Part shown: one piece after another, positions 34,700-47,062 of the stretch
Layout: every line of letters begins with the position of its first letter
How positions within the stretch are numbered: the stretch's first letter is position 1
Assembly (NCBI GenBank): GCA_026419785.1
Contig: JAODTK010005609.1
Coordinates: 88,261 to 152,260 of the forward strand
Direction: 5' to 3'
Length of the DNA: 64,000 nucleotides
From: Sclerodactyla briareus
Lineage: Eukaryota > Echinodermata > Holothuroidea > Dendrochirotida > Sclerodactylidae
Made by a program: the position numbers and the translations under genes
Notes under the pieces: model-generated
Seen by the model: the letters and a program-made list of their open reading frames with translations, nothing else
Database searches by the model: none
Told to the model about the DNA's origin: nothing

Positions 34700-37600
34700 A
34701 AAAAACATTTTTTGATTTGGGACCGTCGATTAACATAACCGCCACCACGTATGTACAATACCACTATCCAAACATAGTAAACAAGTAACAAATGCAAATA
34801 CTGCTGTACAATCACCAATATCCCTGTGTGGAGAGGTGCTCTCTCAAAAAAAGGTGGGGTAGCTTTTTTGGATTTTGTATGGGAATTGTGAAGCCTGCAA
34901 AAGAATTGCTTTGCATGTTTCACAGAAGCAGAAAAAATCGAAGTATCCTATCTCAATCATTGTAAACTGTCAAATTTGGTTCATGTCAGCTTCAAATACA
35001 CAATTGGTTTTCAGAGAAGACAATCCTTCCTAAGATATAAATAGTCCCTCGACTATAATAGGCTCACCACTGCACACCATTGGTTGCAACAATGGGGGGG
35101 GGGGGTGTTTTTCAGGGGGAGGATTATTATAATTGGTCATATATCATTGTACAGTTATATAAACGATAAAAATGGGTGATGGCATCTCTACCTGCAACCT
35201 GCGTCAAACACAGATGGAATGCCTGGGTTTTTTCCTGCCCAGGATTTTTCAACATAATTAAATCTTTGGATCGGAAATTACAAATCTGGTACCGCCTGTT
35301 TTCCCTCAGTTTCCACCACGATTTTTTCACTGACACGCCTCCTTTATTGGCAGGCAAGTTTTTTGCAATTTCCCGTTACTTTTTGTTTCCAATCCTTCTG
35401 AACAAAGCCTATGCTCTTCACTGGATTGAGCTGCCTGCCCCAGTGCCCGCCCGCCAAATTTTTTTTTGTTCCACAACAACTTGATATGGCGTCGTACATG
35501 GGGGGTCCTTGTTAGAACACAATGGGAGTCCCCTGGGACACGTTTAATGTCCATGACAGCCTAGAGGGGTTACATGTTGAACATCACGTGAGATAATGTA
35601 AAATGAAACGACCCACCCGAATTTTGAAGAAAAATCAATTCAATGTCTATGGTCCTCAGAGGAACCAATGAAATGTTCCTAAAAATGTCATGGTGTAAAT
35701 GAAATGCGCTATGAAAGCGATAATCACGCTGCAGCCTTGCACCGTCCAACCCTAAGATATTCAGGTTTTCCAACTCCAACTTCAGACATTATGTTTTCAC
35801 CTCTAGAGTTGAACATAGTGGAATATAGGATATTTGAAAAAATGTGATGGCGGCTATTACATTGTTAATCCTTGGAGATTTTATATTGTGTTTTTTTTGA
35901 GAACAAGACAATTTGCATGACCTCGGAAACATGACTTCATTCCCACTGTCATACAAATTCTGAAATAAGCTCAAAAAATATGGTTACCCACCCAAACCTT
36001 CGTCACCCGTACGATATTAAGCTCCATTCAGCCAGATTTCCTTTTTTTTTTTCAATTGTAAATTTTTTTTTTATATTAGTCAACACAATAGATTACTAAA
36101 GTATGGGTAGCTCCTTGCCCCTGGCCTGGCTGGAATAGGAGGAACATGAAATAAAGGCTGAATAGAACTTTGCATTTTCGCTACTTTTCATGTGTTTTCT
36201 CTTCCTCTTCAAGGTTTTCTCTTTCAATTCACACTTTTTTTCTACACCAACCATGTTGTTTTCTGGCAACTATGGGCGAACATTACTACCAGGTGCTAGT
36301 GGACAAGCTGTGAATGATACGCATGAATACAGAATGCGAGGACAACTAAGGTTGTGAAAAAGTAAGATAGCTGATTTTGGGATAGTTTTGGCTAAATATT
36401 CACCATTGAATTGAGAGATCATTTCACATTTTATCCTATAAATTTTCCCTGTGCGTATTGATAACATCATTCAAGTAGATAGCCACTTCTCCTGCAATCT
36501 ATCTCTTCCGTCTTTGGAGGCCGGGCTCGAAGACCAACTTCATTCATTTGAAGGCAGCATAATGTATCAGTCCATTCATGGTGATGGAAGCTTACGTTGA
36601 TAAGGGGATGTAGAGTAGCACAAATCAGATCAGTAATCTTCCCAAACAAATAATGACTGAAAGGAGGGGAAGTCCCCCACCCTCCTTGAAAGCTGGATGA
36701 AGATTTTTTTGTCGGGGGGAGGGGGAAGATTACCCAAATTCCTGGGAATTATGGTTTTGAAATCATAAATGTTTGCAATAATGTCGTCAGTATGAAACTT
36801 GGGGTCAGGCCAACGGCCCTACCATCAGATTGAGAAACACACAGTCCCTGTCAATCAGTCTATCAGAGTATTATAAATGTGTCATATCGATGACAAGGCC
36901 GGTTATAATGACATCACCATTATTAGATTTCTGTCCGCATTAAGCCCCTCCTGAGAGTGAGAATACCATCAAAATAAGTGGATCAACCGGACCATGTAGC
37001 CTTTCCCGCTGGGAGTTGGAGGGTTTTTGACATTAAGTGAGTACCAGGGGGTTGACAGGATCACCCTGTATCCCTTCTTGGCACATTAGCCATCTCGACA
37101 GGGTAAGGGCCCCTCCCCACTTCTTTTAGACAACCGGGCGTTCCTGACCGAGAAAACCCCCCAAAAGTTACCACGGGATGACGTAACAATCCACACCCAA
37201 ACAGGAACAACTCGTCTTCAATAGTGACCAAAATCCATTCCCTCCTATAGGTGGTACGAAAACCCTGGAGGAACAGAAACAACTCCACCCTCTAACTCGT
37301 CCTCAATATGTGCCCACGATTAGCCGCCTACACACCCTCCCAAAGTCTTGAAGACTGGAGGCACGAAGGGGGAAGTAAAATCAGTTGAGCACACCATTCA
37401 GGTGAACTTCATGGAAACATTTCGACCCAAGTGTTAGTCTTGTTATCAGCTGTTTGTCTTTGTGTCTTCAGTGTTTTGAGACAAACGGACAAAATTCGTC
37501 ATTCTGTCAGTTGTTCGCTTGCAGTAGCATGATGACGTTAAACCAATGGTTAGAAAAACGGTGGGAAGACAGGAACATCGAGAATGTCTTAGTTGTGAAC

Positions 37601-37840
37601 TCCCGCAATGAGGACAAGGGAGATCAGCCTAAGACCAATGGTTGCAGTAGCTCAAAACATGTACAGTGTTTCCCCATTATCTCAATATGCTTTTTTACGT
37701 ACATTAGATTCCAGAACACGTAAAGAGCGGGCCGCCTCTAAAGTGTGAGCAAACTAACTTCCATGACATTCAACTGCTGTTATAAAATGAGAATCTTGTG
37801 ACTTTTCACAAACGACAGACGACCCCCCCCCCCCCCCCCC
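34700..37840. other. No confirmed exon
   Basis: A possible intron if the flanking - strand exons belong together. A candidate acceptor (TTCCTCCAG on the - strand, near 37272) precedes a short open stretch at about 37061-37270, but the reading frame is ambiguous. Simple tracts: poly-G near 35094-35105 and T runs near 36043-36074. Confidence 0.35.
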
Positions 37841-37841
37841 C

Positions 37842-38078
37842 AGGTCATTCTTGACCATGATGACTCGCTCAATAACCCATCTGTACTCTCGATCAGTCCC
37901 TGTAGTAGTAATGAACAACAATCCTAAGTCACAGCAGTCAATCTGTGGAAGGAGAGCCACTTTCTTCATTTCACTCTTAAACTGACAATTCCTGCCAGAA
38001 ATGACCCCTGTGACTTTTGATTTGATAACCAAAACCACACTGTGGGAAAGCTGTTGTGGTGGATTGATAAAGACCAAT
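37842..38078 (-). CDS. Internal coding exon of an unrecognised gene
   Basis: On the - strand an acceptor (AATGCAG) ends at 38079, followed by about 78 open codons. The peptide includes LVFINPPQQLSHSVVLVIKS, KVTGVISGRNCQFKSEMKK, VALLPQIDCCDLGLLFITT and YRWVIERVIMVKNDLG. It looks like a real globular beta-rich protein segment, but I recognise no family. The 3' edge runs into a 19-nt G tract (C at 37823-37841 on the + strand), so no normal donor can be seen. It could share a gene with the terminal exon at 34.5 kb. Confidence 0.5.
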
Positions 38079-38619
38079 CTGCATTTTCACAATGTCCTGA
38101 GCAATGGCACATAACTGACCCCAAATCTTGGATGTCTTGAAACCTCATATATAATACTGTATTGACAGATAGTACGAGTAAGACCAACTTACAGTGTGTC
38201 ATACAGTTTAATTTGTTGAAGTGTGGTATCCTATGATCCCCGAAAGAATTATTCTAAGCCAGCACAACCCTTGAATGACCTTGACTTTAGTCTCAGAATC
38301 TCAGATAATACGCAACTTTTACGGTTCCTTCAAATCTGACTGTAAAAGAAAAGTGTTCAACTTTTCCCACCAAACCCTGAAACTGTACAAACCCTTGACC
38401 TCACCTACTGAAAACCCTATGTACCATATTCGAGAAGAATTGGAAAATACGACCTGTCACTACGGCAATGATTGAGGCTTCATTGACTTTGATCGTGAAC
38501 GAATCAATACAAGATTTACTAGATGGTAATAAAATGCCTAAATGATCTAGGGCAAGCTTACCCTCAATATGCTCTGCACTTTCGGTCAGCAGCTACGAGA
38601 TGCTCCCGATCCGGGCTCG

Positions 38620-38870
38620 TCCCCAGGATCAATACTGTATTTGGTTCACAAATGTTTCGTACAATGCAACATTTCTTTGGAAACTCTCTTCTGAACATGT
38701 GAACAAACTGTGCCAGTCTGTCAATGCTTCAAGTTGTGTCTGAAAACGTACCTTTTCACTAAGGCCATTTATTATTGTTTCTTGCTGTTACGCGCCACGA
38801 GAATTACGTTTCATAATTTGTTTGGCGCTATATAAGAACCTTGTATTATTATTATTACCATTGGGGATAG
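38620..38870 (+). mobile_element. 3' end of a non-LTR retrotransposon with GCGCTATATAAG/TATTATT tail
   Basis: Across frames the sequence reads like the last residues of a LINE polyprotein (SSEHVNKLCQSVNA, then FKLCLKTYLFTKA), comparable to the WNSLP..VR...S...FK..LKT.LF ending. About 80 bp later comes 'tttggcgctatataagaaccttgtattattattatta', an ATT-type 3' tail. Strongly 5' truncated. Confidence 0.65.
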
Positions 38871-38929
38871 AATGAACTACCATAAGTAAGTCCAATCCAA
38901 CTCAACCTGGAGAATATAGGGTTCAATAA

Positions 38930-40080
38930 TTACCAATGCCCTCTCCCTAACCCTTGACCATGCACCTTTCAGTGGTCAAGGATGCCAAAACAGTCAATGA
39001 AATGTGTCAAATTTTGGTCAACATCTATCAAAGTGTGAACAGTCAGAGCCAATTAGGAGATTAGCAAGATGGACAAAAGACAGACATATAGATAGGTAGA
39101 GTAAGAAGATACAGTAGTCAGCATGCATGCGAGCACAATTTTTCCTAAGAGAATGCCAAGAGGCTCAGATTCTTTCTAACTAACATTATGGGAAACATGA
39201 CATTTCTCATGATTTTTTCTCACGGGAAATGACACCAATTTGACAAAACAATCTGGTCTCTGTACTCTTGATGAGAGAACTACACATAGATTTCAACTTG
39301 ATTCAGACAGCATTCTTGGCTTATCATTTTCACAAGGATTTTCCAACTTGACCTTGATCCGATCCAAATAAGTGTGGGCTTGTGTACTCATGAAGGACAC
39401 ATGTATCACGTATAAGCCTAAACCATCTAGGGCGGGGAAGGTTTCTTGTGTTTACAAGCAAGATTCGCCGAATAATAAATTTGCACGAATCACTCATTTT
39501 TGATAGAAAGACTCCTGATCAACACAAAAATGGTGGGGTTCATGTACCCGTGATATGAAAGCTATACCACCAAATTTCAACTGATTAGATGACCCCCATT
39601 CTGGTTTTTCTTGTTTCACAATGAATTTCAGACTTTTACCTCTGTTTGACCTCAGATGAACCTCTGACCTGACCCCTAAATAATAGGGATCATTACACAT
39701 CATGTGGAACACACAATACCGATATGAGCTGTCATCCATTGATATTAGGTCAGTTATTATGTTTAAGCCAAATTTTACCAAAATATTGACCCCTGATCTA
39801 CACAAAAAACAATAGATGAAATCCAGTACTTCCCATAATGAGCTACGACACCCAATTTCATTTGATCCGACTGATCATTCGGGACCTCTGACCTGACCTG
39901 AGATACCTTCCAGCGTGACCCCCAAACTAGGGTTTATGTAATCTTTTAGAGGGAGCACACATCCCAGGAATCACCAATTTTTTCCCAAAACTGACCTCTG
40001 GTTTCACACCAGAAAAAAAATAGGGTTCCTGTACTCCAAGTAGAACACATACCAAGTATGAACCTCATCCATCCAAGTGG
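38930..40080. repeat. Diverged interspersed repeats rich in GACCTCTGACCTGACC phrases
   Basis: Repeated phrases recur at about 110-230-bp spacing: 'gacc.ctgat.tacacaaaaa..atag.g', 'cacccaatttcat.tgatc.gact', 'gacctctgacctgacc', 'gtactcc.agtagaacacatacca'. Similar phrases occur at 33.65-33.8 and 45.9-46.3 kb. Non-coding. Confidence 0.6.
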
Positions 40081-40285
40081 GGTCGGGTTATACAATGTAA
40101 ACCATGCTAGGCATCTCATGGATTGAAAATTTGAAGCCCAAAGGCAAAATTTCACATATAAGTCGAAGTTTCATCAGAACAGACCAGCAGATAGATGAAG
40201 CTGATAGATGGCAGATTTTAAATTCCTTTATACAGGCAAAGAGTGAGGACCCAAAGTCATATGCAGGCCTGCAAGTCAATTGTAC

Positions 40286-40421
40286 CTGGACGTTATTGTC
40301 CATGACTTCCTGCCAGACGGCGTACCCAGAGCCAAGGCCAGCCATCATTTCCGCAGTTTCTGTTCGTAGTACTCCTCCAGCTTTGCATAGTCGGTATCCA
40401 CGCCCTTGGCCTTCATGAACA
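40286..40421 (-). CDS. HEXB: Hexosaminidase exon: [20 protein letters not shown]...[11 protein letters not shown]
   Basis: It encodes [20 protein letters not shown], then KLR, and (after a shift near 40350) [21 protein letters not shown] up to CAG|GTACAA. The VWQEV(F/M)DN block is diagnostic for animal hexosaminidases. The 5' edge merges into an 18-nt G tract (C at 40422-40439 on the + strand), which replaces both the acceptor and the ~8 residues expected before FM. Confidence 0.85.
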
Positions 40422-43400
40422 CCCCCCCCCCCCCCCCCCTCAGTGATCTGTGGGTTACTCTGCCTGAAATGTAGAAGGAACGGGATTCAATACGCCTAGC
40501 CACGGCAATCCCACGATAACGCGCCTATACTGGATTTACGCTGCTATGAAGACAACGATATGATGCAACACATCATGTTTTTTGTAACTTTGCTGTGTGT
40601 GTGTGTGGGTATGGACAACCCACTTTCAGGCAACAATGCTGTCTATAGCCTAGAAGTGGGACGTCCCAAGCCGTGATTGCCGCTCCTTCAATGATGCTCT
40701 CTCTCTCTTTGGCTGGCTTGGCGAACGAAGGAATATGGAGGGGTTTTGTCCACGTCGAAAGGAGGACGCTGCTGACTGTAGAGGCCAATAGGATATATGC
40801 AACACGACTGCAGCTGCTGTAAGCGATGATCTTGTCCGTGTTGCGCTGAAGTGGCTGATGCCTGTCGAGCTTTCCTTTTTTTCCTCTTGTCGCTCAAGCC
40901 GCTCAATGCGGGTTTCCTCGCAATTGGAGGCTGCCTGGTGATCATATACCTCCCTGCCTGTCGGTCAGCAGCTAGGTTGGACCACTGGCTAAAGTCTGTT
41001 GGCAGGGAGCGAGTGATTTTTTCAAGTCATCTTTGTACGCTCTTTGGGCCGCCTCTATTGCGGTACAGCTCTCCACATCATTTTAATCTTTGGCAGCCGA
41101 TGGTCATCCCTTCTGGTCACGGCCCTGCCCACTGAAGTTTGAGCCTTCAAAAACATGTCTGAGGCTTGGGACCACCTCCTGTTGGCGGTCATCGAGTGTT
41201 TGTCACCGAAATAATCCAATGACTTTTGAGGATGTGCAGAGCACGCTGGTGGAAACGCTCAAACAGTTGCAGCTGATGACGGTACCGTAACCCATGACTA
41301 GATCCCTACAGGAGTGGTGTCAGAACACAACCCAGCATGGTAAACGCTGATCTTAGTGCTCTTCTTCAGATTTTGTGCTCCATACTCGTTGAAGAGCCTA
41401 CCAAAAGCAAAGTTTGCTTTTGCCAGTCTTAGTCGGATCCTTGCCGATCTTCATCAAAGAGAATAGTGCACCCCAGGTAGGTGAATTGCTTGACTGATTT
41501 CAGCTCTGATAGCCCGATGGGATGTGAGGACGATACTCTTCCTGTGGTGCCCGATACAAAATGATACTACAGCCATATTTTGGCACTTTGCACACGCAGG
41601 GTTGCCTTCACCTAGAATTTTTGTTTTCTGCAGCAAAAAAATTATGGCAATCGGACGCGAGAGTAACACAACTGTGTTGCTACAATGTTACCCCATACAA
41701 ATGCAATGGCTTTGTTCGCAGTGTAGCTCGCCCAGGTGACATTTTTTCTCTTCAAATGGTTACAAGTATTAGATTGGCCATTGTCCTCCAGTTAATATAA
41801 TAGCTCTAAGATCATATGTACAGAGGTCGTTCACAGTTACATCAGGTGCCCATTCCCATCGTGCAAATAGCCAGAAACTGGGCCAAGAGTATGAACCAAC
41901 CGACCACTCATGGAGCGATACTGACATAGTTTCCACTACAAACTGTTAGTGCTCTTGAACAGACCTGGACGCAATTGGTCCATTCTTGGAATGATTTCTA
42001 TTGCTCAAGGTTTAGGGGTGAAAATTTGAATTTTCATGTCAGTAGGATGAGAAAGGCAATATTGTTCCAGTGAGCTTGAAAAATCCTTGGGCAGGTCCTT
42101 ATTGTGCGTGTCTGTAGCTGTACTGGGTGACCTTTGACCTAATGATATGATGAGATTATAATATTATCAACCCCAAGTGTGCACTAGACATCGCCTGGCG
42201 GGTAAACCCGCCAACGTGTATATCCCCACATTTTAGCATCAGTGAAAAGACAATGTCAAGCTTATTCTATTGTGCCTGCGATCATGATGGTGGGTCTGAT
42301 GGGTAAACGGAAGTTGGGTCTCAAACTGATTGCCATGTTCCGGAAGCGCAACTCATTGATAAAACGTTTGTAAATAATCCCAATCTGCCAGGTGGGGTCC
42401 CATGGGGCGAAAACGAAAGTTGGTCTCAAACTACGCGATTGTTCCAAAATTTGCACATCCATGATAAAAAAGTTGTCATAAAAAAAATCCAAAATGGCCG
42501 CCAGGTGGGGTCCCATGGGGCGAAAACGAAAGTTGGTCCCAAAACGATTGCCATGTTTCCTAAAAAAAAACAAAAAAAGATTAGACAAAAAAAACGCACA
42601 AATCAGCAATAAAAAGTTTCGGAAAAAATCCAAAATGGCTGCCGTGTGTGGGCCAATGAGGCGAAAACGAAAAGTTTTGTCCCATAAACGATCGCCATGC
42701 TCCGAACGCGCCACTAAGCATGAAAAGTTTCGTCAAAATCTAAGATGATGCCCTCATGGTGGGGCGAAGCCCCCTTTCAAACTCTTCGAGATTTTTATCC
42801 GATAAACGTGTGCAATCTGAACAATACATTGGAGAGTTATCGCGCTGACACAAAAATTCTTCGGCGGAGGGGGCAGCGGCGCTAGCGAAGACAAAACCAT
42901 AATACCCGCCGGTGGGGATATAATTAGCTTGATTTCATCGCGGCGCAATAATTAAATCTATTCACACAGTAAGTTGTTGTTCTACTTGTGATGTTTCAAA
43001 CTAAGCAAAAACGGACCCGCTATTATCGTAAACTATTTGTTCACTGCCTAAGAACCTTCAACAACGTTTAAAGCAATATCCATCACCACTGGTGCAAATG
43101 CGATGATGATAATAATTCATTCATGTTTTTATACAAGGCTTATTATCCAAAAGATGGTGTTAGAATGTGTCACAGATTTAAGACCTTTGATCATTGACCT
43201 AAATTTATTGTACACAACCTCTGCAGTCAAGACTTTCCAGTTTGGCTGCCACATGGGCCACACTTTCACAGGTCACATGACAAGATACTAACTTTTACAC
43301 ATGGTAGCATTAGACAATTGAGAAGTCATTCCCCTACAACAGAATTGCAGAAAAAAAATGGATTTGAAGTCTGGAGAACTTGTCACTTCCAAAATGATTT

Positions 43401-45747
43401 CTCCAGAGAATGTTGGTGCTATCAAGATTTGGAATGAAAGGTTGATAATGCGGTTATATCGGGCCTACGTGAGATTATACCCTTACCAACATTTGAAGCT
43501 GACTTCATCACGCCAGTATGGATGTAGTGATCCGGAAATACTTGTGTCACTTCGGTGAAGAATTTCTGCAGGAAGTCGGAGGAGCGTCCAGGATGGGGTG
43601 ATCGGACCCAAATGTGCCGTCAGGTTCACCCCCACTTGTGTAACAGGGGGTCAGGAGGTCCTTGATTGACCCCCAGGAGTTGAAGGTGTGCCCGGGAGTG
43701 TCAACTATGGAATGACTCGGATTGGCCCCGGAGAGGGCGTACTCGATCACCGCAGCGACATCCTCCTGCGTGTAGACGTGGGAGGGAGGTAGAGTAGGGC
43801 TACCTAGGGAGGGGAAAATAAAATAATATGAGAAATGTTTTCCCTTTCATCTGTGGTTTTGAACCGGATTAAAAAGTATGCTGTTGGCCTTACTTTTATT
43901 CATGTATGGATGTGACAGTATAGTATATTAACACATCAGAGAGTGGCTTAGCTCCGTCGTCGGCCGAGCATTGAATCATGGATTAACGGGTCGGGGTTTG
44001 ATGATTTTGTTGAATTTTATTGCGGAACCAATAAGCTTCCCAATGTGTCCTTGAGCAAGGCACACGTTTTCTCCATTGCACCACCCGACCAGGCAATAAC
44101 TGGCAACTTTCAAGGAATGTAAGCGTAAACTGCGCATATTAAGTGGATGACACAATATCCAGGGGCTTCTGCCTTGAGGCAATTCAGAAAACAAATGTGC
44201 TATATAGGCTAACTAATTATTATCATTTTTACTACTATCTAATTAATTTTATTACCACACACATTTTATGTAGTCTCTTCAGGACAATAGTATTAGTAGG
44301 AAAAAAAAATGTTACCTGCTCACTCAGAGATGGGAAGCTCTTGCTCTCATATGGGAATGCCTGCATGTCTACGATGTGCCAGTGAAAGACGTTGAACTTG
44401 TTGTAGGCCATTGCATCCTGCAGCAATGAAAAAGGAATAATTTTGTTCTTCACTGGGAGAGACATTTTACAACAGATCACGTTAAACATCTAACAGAGAT
44501 ATCTTCATTATGCATTTATGCCTGTGAGTTGTCACAGTGAGGAATAATGACATAGCATGGTCTGTTGATGTATGTGTTCAGGATGGATCTCGCCTGGTTC
44601 AAGCAAACCATGAGGAGGCGGATTAGCAGCGGTAGAGCTCAGACTACGAAAAAACCATTGAAGATAACCATTGGAAGGACTTATCCACAGGTCTGTTGGA
44701 CAAGGCAAGTCACCTGAAATGTCCCACGTCACCCACGTTTTAAAGTGGGGTACCCTTGGGGGTCACTTGTAGAGAGTAGCAAGGGCCGTACGTGGCAGCC
44801 TAGCGAAATGCCCCAGCGGACGCGATGAAGTGACGTACTGAAATGGTACATCGGGACGAGAACAAGCAAGAGGTACATGCTATAGTACGGGTGTCACTAA
44901 TGTACAGAGGTAATATCTGTGAAGAACTCTGAACAGGTCCTTGATGTGGAAAAGCACTCTATAAGAACAAAATATTATCACGCCAAATGGCTTAGTGACT
45001 TCTTGAGTGCCACATATGACATGACCCCGGGAAATAAAAACACGATTTGAAAGGAAACTTTATCCAGGACAAGGTGGCATTGTCGATGATTATGTGAATC
45101 TCAGAAAATCTTGACCTACCCCAAAAAATAGGGTTGATATATGCATTATGGAGAAAAACACATATGTTGTTGAATATGCAGGTTCTCCATTCTAGACAGT
45201 TTGAGTTATCGGAACAAGCCTGAATTGAACGAATTGTTTGTTTTTTCACTAGACAGGACGCGTTCTCAGCGGTTGGGCAATCAAAAGCAAAGATCACATA
45301 AAGAACTTCCATGTAAAGTCAGACAAACTTCAGAAATTGCAAATTATTCACAATAAATTCCCTTCGGTGACCTTGACTCCCCTGCTCAATTTTCAGGATT
45401 AACAAAGACCAGTTCCACCAGGTTGTCAGAAGAAAACCCACCAACTTTGAAAAATTGCAGAATTCATAATTGTATCTGTGCCCAAGATCTAATCAGGGTT
45501 TTAACTGGTTTTTTTTAAACAAATTAAAAATTGTTGAATGAAAACTGAACTGCATCACCAACGAACGGTCTACTGGTAATGAGATATCTTGAACTCATTT
45601 TCCAGAGTAATTTACAATCAATATGAAATTTAGGCAAATAAGGTGGCACCTCCACAGAAAATTTCGAAATGAGGACGTAAGGCAGCCTCAAAGATATCAT
45701 TGTGCACATACATACACCAGACAGACAGACAGATGGACAAAAAAAAA

Positions 45748-45792
<45 letters not shown>

Positions 45793-47031
45793 ACACCAAT
45801 GAAACAAGATCGTGTGACCACTTTGCTTTGAACAAAAAAATTAAACTTGACAGACCAAGCATGGGACATAAACATTTTCGACAAATTTATTACTTGCAAA
45901 CTGTGACCTCGCCATATCAACCATGATGACCCAGAGAGCTAGAAGGATTAGGGGTTCTTGCCTTCCTTGATGCCTGTTAACCTGAGGTAACCTTCATGTG
46001 TCCCCAAAACACATCAGATCAGGTAGGTACACATTAAGGGGGACCCTCAGCAATTTTCCCATTTTCCGCAGAATTAACTCTTAGTCTGATGCACTACCCT
46101 ATGAGAGTGCCACATACCAAATTTCTACTTGATCTGACAGAGCAATTTTTTACCTAGGTTTGTCAAACGTTGACCTGTCCGTACCTACAGTATGCCTGGT
46201 TGTCTTTCTTTTTTCTGTTTCTTTTTGACTGGATCTACTAAGAAAGGGATCATAAGTGGACATGCATGCCAGGAGTAGACCTAGGATTTATCCATCAAGG
46301 CCTAGTTGAGTTCCTGTTTACGGGCCAAGCGATACATACATACAGAATTACAACCATACATACCTACATAAATACATAATACTACATAAATACATACAGA
46401 CATACATACATACCACCATCATACTACATACATCCATACATAATACATACATACATACATACATCCATAACATACAACATAAACATACATCATAATAATA
46501 CATACATAAACTACATAAATACATACATAATACAGACATACATAACATACATACTACATTACATACCTACATTACTACAGACATACATACATACAGTACA
46601 TACATACATACATACATACTACAGACATACATACCATACAATTACATACATACAACTACATACAGACATACATACATAATACATACATCATACATACTAC
46701 ATACATAATACATACATACATACATACATACCTACATACAACATACATACATACATACATACATACATAACATACATACTACATACATAAATAACATAAT
46801 ACATACATACATTACATACATCATACATACATACATACATACATTACTACATACAACATACCATACATAATACATACATACATACATACATACCTAATAC
46901 ATCCATACATAATACATACATACAACATTACATACTTACATACAGACATACATTACATTACATACTAATAATTACATTACATACAACATTACATACATAC
47001 ATACATACATACATTACATAATTACATGACA

Positions 47032-47062
<31 letters not shown>

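Noticed and set aside
42262..42748. 150-codon (-) and 84-codon (+) frames with repeated [12 protein letters not shown] / GPMGRKRK
   Set aside because: The peptide repetition mirrors the four-unit DNA tandem repeat, and both strands are open for the same reason.
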